A DNA stretch of 16,296 nucleotides from JBCBTJ01 sp964597685 (GTDB taxonomy: Bacteria > Pseudomonadota > Alphaproteobacteria > Caulobacterales > Hyphomonadaceae): the NCBI GenBank assembly GCA_964597685.1, contig CAZQZC010000054.1:1-16296 (forward strand), in the 5' to 3' direction. The notes beneath the pieces are model-generated. The model was not told where the DNA came from. It did no database searches and saw only the letters and a list, made by a program, of their open reading frames with translations. Both the position numbers and the translations under genes were made by a program. Below are positions 8,484-13,600 of the stretch, one piece after another (positions within the stretch are counted from its first letter, which is position 1; the number at the start of each line of letters is the position of its first letter).

Positions 8484-8520
8484 AAAAAAAAGGCCCACCG
8501 ATTTCGGCGGGCCTTTTCTT
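8484..8520 (-). terminator. Strong intrinsic terminator after the 424-aa protein gene
   Basis: The stem is formed by 8488-8500 and 8505-8517 (core AAAAGGCCC / GGGCCTTTT, one A-C mismatch, then CCG/CGG) around the 4-nt loop ATTT. On the minus strand the hairpin is followed by eight consecutive U (complement of the A run 8484-8491). It begins about 20 bp after the TAA at 8541. A T-rich tail on the other side makes it potentially bidirectional, but only the minus-strand gene feeds into it. Confidence 0.9.
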
Positions 8521-8540
8521 AATCGAAAGTCGTGACTGTA

Positions 8541-9815
8541 TTATTCGACGATCGCCCAAATGCGCAGGGTCGCGACTGCCGGCGTTGCGCCGACGACGGG
8601 CGACAATGTGGCGTCCGTCACCTGGACCGAGCAATTCGCCGCGTCGAAGTCGCAGACGGTCGCTGCGGCCGGCTCTGTCAGCGTCGGCGTCGGCGCCGCG
8701 TCGAACCCGTCGATTTCGGCTCCCACGAAGCGTACGCCAGTCGGCAGGACGTCGGTCACCGTGATCCCGGACGCGACAGAGGCGGCCGTCTCACCGTTGT
8801 TCGTGACCGTGATCGTGTAGAGAATGCACGCGCCGGGGACAGCGTATTCGCCGGAATTGTCGGCGGGCACAGGGGCGCCGTCGCATGTGAAGCCAGGCGC
8901 TTCGCCTTCGGTTTCGACAACGTCGATGGTCTTGGCGCCCGTCAGCTCAGGCGAGATGACCTGGAACGTGCCGATATCGCCAAACAGAGCGTCGGGATCG
9001 GCGTCTTCAAATTCGGCGAGGCCCACGCCGTCGGCGAAGACGTTTTCGGCCAGGCCCGTCGTCGTGTTGCCGTCAACGTCGTTGGACACGATTCCGCCCT
9101 GCACCGCGCCGGCCTCAACCAGCCACGCAGCCGGCTGACGCACCTGGGCGATCAGAGCAATGTCGTCGAGCGACAATTCCGGCAGCGGCGTCACGCCATC
9201 GGGCAGCAAAAGCGGGATCGTTCCCGTGACGCGCACCAAGAATTCTTCGTCGGGCGCGATGTCCGCGGTGAACGACGCGGCGGTTTCGTCATCCGTAACG
9301 GCGGTTTCCGTCAGGGTTGAGAACGCGGTTTCATCGTCCAGATCGCCGTCGCCGTCGACATCCCGAACATATTCGATCACGAGATCCGTCGCGTCGAAAT
9401 CGTCGCCGGCCGACGGATCTTCAAGCTGGAATGAGAACGATTGATTGTCGTTGCCCAAGTTCCGGACCAAGAACGTCAACGCCGCAGGCGGTGTCGTCAA
9501 CGCCGAGGCGCCAGGCGCCACAGACAGGGGCGAATTGGTTTCCGTCACCGTCAGATCGATCAAGCGGTCGACCGTGAACAGCGTCTCAGCGCCCTGGACT
9601 TCAAAATCGGGGTCGCCGGCGTTGTCGGTGTCGTTGGTAATGGTCGGCTGGTCTGCGCCGTCAACGGCGTAGTCCAGTGTAAACGTGTTTTCGACCGACT
9701 GACCGGCCGGCGTGGCTTGGGCGTTCGCGACGCCCGCAAACGCGAGCGCCGCGATGCACGCGGAGCCCGCTTTGATAGACAGGCCGGACAGGCCCGGGAT
9801 GATCTGCTTGTACAT
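8541..9815 (-). CDS. Exported DUF11-type protein (424 aa)
   Basis: This secreted protein has a signal peptide (residues 1-33, LSIKAGSACIAALAFAGVANAQ). The mature N-terminus begins with a SVENTFTLDY segment (39-82, ending TLFTVDRLIDL) that matches the N-terminus of the 1681-aa protein. Residues 84-200 form a DUF11-like beta-sandwich (LTFLVRNLGND, APDEEFLVRVTG) with an Asp-rich loop DVDGDGDLDD, a likely calcium site. The C-terminal 130 residues form a second DUF11-like domain (GACILYTITVTNNG, ITVTDVLPTGVRF), ending in LRIWAIVE. There is no membrane anchor after the signal peptide. The ATG at 9815 gives a normal signal peptide; in-frame GTG (9824) and TTG (9830) starts exist further upstream. 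A candidate promoter lies upstream and a strong terminator downstream, so it is probably monocistronic or the last gene of a unit with the 157-aa gene. Function not recognised. Confidence 0.87.
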   Translation of the reverse strand: MYKQIIPGLSGLSIKAGSACIAALAFAGVANAQATPAGQSVENTFTLDYAVDGADQPTITNDTDNAGDPDFEVQGAETLFTVDRLIDLTVTETNSPLSVAPGASALTTPPAALTFLVRNLGNDNQSFSFQLEDPSAGDDFDATDLVIEYVRDVDGDGDLDDETAFSTLTETAVTDDETAASFTADIAPDEEFLVRVTGTIPLLLPDGVTPLPELSLDDIALIAQVRQPAAWLVEAGAVQGGIVSNDVDGNTTTGLAENVFADGVGLAEFEDADPDALFGDIGTFQVISPELTGAKTIDVVETEGEAPGFTCDGAPVPADNSGEYAVPGACILYTITVTNNGETAASVASGITVTDVLPTGVRFVGAEIDGFDAAPTPTLTEPAAATVCDFDAANCSVQVTDATLSPVVGATPAVATLRIWAIVE

Positions 9816-9864
9816 CTGACTCACTCGCAACTTTGATTGTTGTTGGGCGAACCTTGCCAGATCG

Positions 9865-9893
9865 CACTTAACGCCAGCCTAAAACGACCGGTC
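9865..9893 (-). promoter_or_regulatory. Candidate sigma-70-type promoter of the 424-aa protein gene
   Basis: On the minus strand TTGACC (9888-9893) and GTTAAG (9865-9870) are separated by 17 bp, and the pair sits about 50 bp upstream of the ATG. The -35 is a 5/6 match to consensus; the -10 is poor, which is common in alphaproteobacterial promoters. The rest of the 154-bp gap (9816-9969) shows no gene and no clear terminator, so read-through from the 157-aa gene is also possible. Confidence 0.35.
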
Positions 9894-9969
9894 AAAATTT
9901 GATGTTCAAACAGTGGATTGCACTGCCAAAACGTCGCGGCGAAGGGTTGATCGAACGTTAATCGCGCCT

Positions 9970-10443
9970 TTAGCGAACGACCGCCTGAAAGCCGACCCGG
10001 CCCTCTCCACCGGGTGCGATCGGCGTCTCGAACACCCAGCGCACATGGGTGACTTCTTCAGGCTGCGCGGGGCGCGCGGCGCCGTCCTCGTCGACAATGA
10101 GGTCGGACATGGCCCCAAACGCGCCGCCGCCGTCGATCGAGAATGCAATCGCGGCGCTTTCGCCGGTCGTCGAGCCGCCGACGAGGGCGACGTCCGACGG
10201 GACAGGCATCACCAGGACGACGTTATCGGCGCCGGAATCGCCTGTGTTCACGTAATCCAGCACGTAGGCGACCCTGTCCCCCGGCGCCACTTTCGCTGCG
10301 GGCTCCAAGATCTGGCGACGCGCGCCGGACGCGTCGGCGGCTTCGGTTACATGGAAAACGGTCTGCGTGGCCTGTAGGCCTTGCCCCCAGGCGACAGGCG
10401 TGCAGAGAGCGATGGACGCGGCGATGGCGGCTGAGCGGAGCAT
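9970..10443 (-). CDS. Small exported DUF11-like protein (157 aa)
   Basis: The protein has a short signal peptide (1-21, ending PVAWGQ) and a single DUF11-like beta-sandwich domain. Visible landmarks are VAPGDRVAYVLDYVNTGDSGADNV, where the first part matches the usual PG-D-V-Y-x-L-x-Y-x-N-x-G pattern, then VPSDVALVGGS, FSIDGGGAFG, VTHVRWVF and a final GRVGFQAVVR. Single-domain secreted proteins of this form occur widely in Gram-negative bacteria, without a proven role that I can name. I chose the ATG at 10443 because it begins the signal peptide and has an AGAGG ribosome-binding site about 6 bp upstream. The frame stays open further upstream to 10542, but that extension does not look like signal peptide or protein. 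It is the first gene of the minus-strand cluster and divergent from the giant RTX gene. Its function is not known. Confidence 0.85.
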   Translation of the reverse strand: MLRSAAIAASIALCTPVAWGQGLQATQTVFHVTEAADASGARRQILEPAAKVAPGDRVAYVLDYVNTGDSGADNVVLVMPVPSDVALVGGSTTGESAAIAFSIDGGGAFGAMSDLIVDEDGAARPAQPEEVTHVRWVFETPIAPGGEGRVGFQAVVR

Positions 10444-10638
10444 GGGAGCCTCTGTTTGAAATGAAACGCGCGCCAGGGTGGCGCAGGGGGAGTTAACAGA
10501 CGCTAAATGCGTGCGGCTGCTACAGAAGACGCCGTTGATCAAGCTGCAAAAATCAGCCCCAGCGGTCGAAATCGACAGTTCTAAAATTCTCGTTATCGAC
10601 TTAGGCTCTCACGCGAGGGTTTAAACAAGGGGCGGGTT
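10444..10638. promoter_or_regulatory. Divergent intergenic region between the DUF11 cluster and the RTX gene
   Basis: These 195 bp must hold promoters for both directions. There is a 6-bp hairpin with a 3-nt loop (10470-10484, GCGCCA/TGGCGC) in the leader of the minus-strand gene. A palindrome GTCGA-AA-TCGAC (10565-10576) is followed by another ATCGAC half-site at 10595-10600, 24 bp from the first, which could bind a dimeric regulator. The plus-strand RTX gene has an AAGGGGCGGG ribosome-binding stretch just before its ATG. I see no consensus-quality -35/-10 pair on either strand. Confidence 0.5.
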
Positions 10639-13600
10639 ATGGCCATTTTCAACGGAACCGATTTTGACGATGTGATCGACGGGACGGCGGCCGACGACGT
10701 CATTCGCGGCGCCGGCGGAGACGATGTGCTCTCCGGCTTCGGGGGCGACGACCTCATTGTCGGCAATGCCGGCGACGACACGCTGGACGGCGGCGACGGC
10801 GACGACGAGCTGAATGGCGGCGGCGGAAACGACACTATCTTCGGCGGCCTTGGCTTCAACACCATCATCGGCGGCGTAGGCGACGATCTGATCATTCTCA
10901 CCGCCAGCGCGTCCGGCAGCGTGGATGGCGGCGCTGGGTTCGATACGGTTCAATTCAACGACATATTCACGTCATTCTCCTTCTTCTCTGCCGACCCAAT
11001 CAACAACGTGACGCTATTCACCACGAGCGGGGGCGTGTTCACGCTAGACGGCGTAGAACGCCTGGAACGCTTCGAAGACGCCGCTCTCGTTTTTCTCGCC
11101 GAAGTTCTTTTGTTCGGGACGTCCGAGGGCGACATTTTCGATGGATCGGACGAGGCGGCTCGCGTTTCGATAAGAAGCGGCGCAGGCGCGGACTCGTTGA
11201 TCGGGTCGGATTTCAACGACTTCCTCGAAGGCGGCGCCGGAGCCGATACGATCTCGGGCGGACTTGGCGATGATTTCATTAGCGAGAGCGGCGACGCGGA
11301 AAATATCATCGACGGCGGCGAAGGGTTCGATAGCGTCTCATTCTTCGATTTCAGCGGCGATCTCGGTCTTGGGTCCGGCGTCGGGACGACCATAACGATT
11401 TCTGATACGCTTGTTTCGTTCGCCGACGGGGGAACATCGACGCTGTCGAGCATTGAGCGGATCCTTGTCGCGATCGTTAATGACGGCGACGATATTGTGG
11501 ATGGGTCCGCAGCGACGTCAGATCTGGACCTGCGCGCGTTTGATGGAGACGATACGTTGATAGGCGGATCGGGCGACGATCGGCTCGAGGGTGATCTCGG
11601 AGCCGATACGTTCACTGGAGGAGCCGGCGCAGACACGTTCCAGTATGCCTTCTTTTCGGGCTTGGACGGCGACATCATTACGGACTTGGACGTCAATGAC
11701 CGAATTGACCTGCTCAACATCGGTTTTAACGAGGCCGTCGCGCCCATATTTATCGGCGAGGCGGCGTTTTCCGGCGCCGCGGGCGAGGTCCGTTTCGAGC
11801 GCGCCGGGGGGCAAACGCAGGTCATCGTCGACACCGATGGCGACGGCGCAGGCGACCAGACCCTTACGATCGCAAACGGCGAATTTGAACTCGACGTTTT
11901 CTTGTCCGGCCCCGCCGGCTTTCAGCTCGGCATAACGGGCGACCTGAACCTCACCGGCACCGAGGGCGACGACACGCTGACCGGCGGCGACGGCGACGAC
12001 ACGATCGACGGCCTGGGCGGGAACGACACGATCATTTCCGGCCTCGGCGTGAATACGATCACCGGCGGCGACGGCGACGATTTGCTCATAACCACGGTTG
12101 GCGCGGTCGACACGTTCGACGGCGGCGATGGTCGCGACACGGTCCGATTCACCATTTCCAGCGGTACGTCGATCCCCTTTATATTTCAGGATGATCCGTC
12201 GACCTTTACCGGCGTTGCGGGCGGCGGTTCAGTGCTCAATGCTTCGAATATCGAGCGGCTGGAATTCGCCTCGTCCTTTGATTCGTCCATTGTCGCTATT
12301 TTCGAGCTTGGGACGGCGGCGGCCGACACGATCGATGTGTCGGGCGACACGATGGCGATCTTCGTCACATCGGGAGCCGGCGACGACACGGTCATCGGAT
12401 CGGACTTCGGTGATAGTATTTTCGGCGGTCTCGGCGACGATACGCTTTCCGGCGGCCTCGGCGACGATGTCTTCACAGAAGCGCTCAGCGGCAACAACAT
12501 CGTGGACGGCGGCGACGGTTTTGACACCATCAGCTTTGGCGGGTCGGCGGGCGGCTTTGAGGTCGCCACGATTACCGACGCTGCGGTGACGTTCAATGTC
12601 GTCGGAACAAGCACAAGCCTGACGAGCATTGAAAACGTAAGCCTGACCCAGTTCGGGACGAACGCCGCCTTCATCGATGCATCCGCCTTTTCCGGCGGCG
12701 GAATCCTCGTCGGGAACGTAGGCGACGACACCATCCTCGGCGGCGCCGGCGACGACGTCATTACCGGAAGCACAGGAGCAGACACCCTGTCCGGCGGCGG
12801 CGGGGTCAATACGTTTGCATTCAACGCGCTGATCGGCGAAATCGGCGGCGACGTCATTACCGACCTTCAGGTCGGCGACACGCTCGACTTCTCGAATGTC
12901 GGCCTCAACGAGTTCTTCTTTCCCAATTTCATCGGCGACGACGCGTTCTCCGGCCTCGCGGGGGAAGTTCGCGCCGAGGCGTCCGGCGGCCAGACCCTCA
13001 TCATCGCCGACACGGACGGCGACGGATTTGGCGACGAAACACTCACCATCACCAGCGGCGAGTTCCAATTCGCGTCCTCCTTCGGCGAAACGGGCTTCTT
13101 CCTCGTGGCGGAGCTGATCCCCGAGGGCGTCGAGCTCGACGGGACCGTCGGCGACGATGAGCTGATCGGCGGCGAGGGCGACGACACGCTGCAAGGCTTT
13201 CAGGGCGCCGACATCCTGATCGGCTTGGGCGGCGACGACGTTCTGATCGGCAATTCGGGCAACGATCTCCTCGACGGGGGGGACGGCGACGATGTCCTCG
13301 ACGGGGGCGGCAGCGCAGACACGATCTTCGGCGGATCGGGCGTCAATACGATCCTAGGCGGCGCGGGGAACGATCTGATCATCCTCAACGCGGAGTCCGA
13401 GGGCACGGTGGACGGCGGCGCTGGCTTCGACACGGTTCAATTCGTGTCGGACGTCTTCGGCGCCGGGCCGTTCTTTGATGTCGACGACCCAACAAATTCG
13501 AGCGTCTTTGTCAGCACGGGCTTCTTTTCGTCGGTGTCGGTCGTCGGCGTCGAGCGGCTGGAGCGCGTGGACTCGTTCGCCGGCGCCCTGCAGCAGGTTG

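Noticed and set aside
10444..10542. Upstream extension of the 157-aa protein to 10542
   Set aside because: It would place 33 unrelated residues in front of a good signal peptide. The ATG at 10443 has an AGAGG ribosome-binding site.
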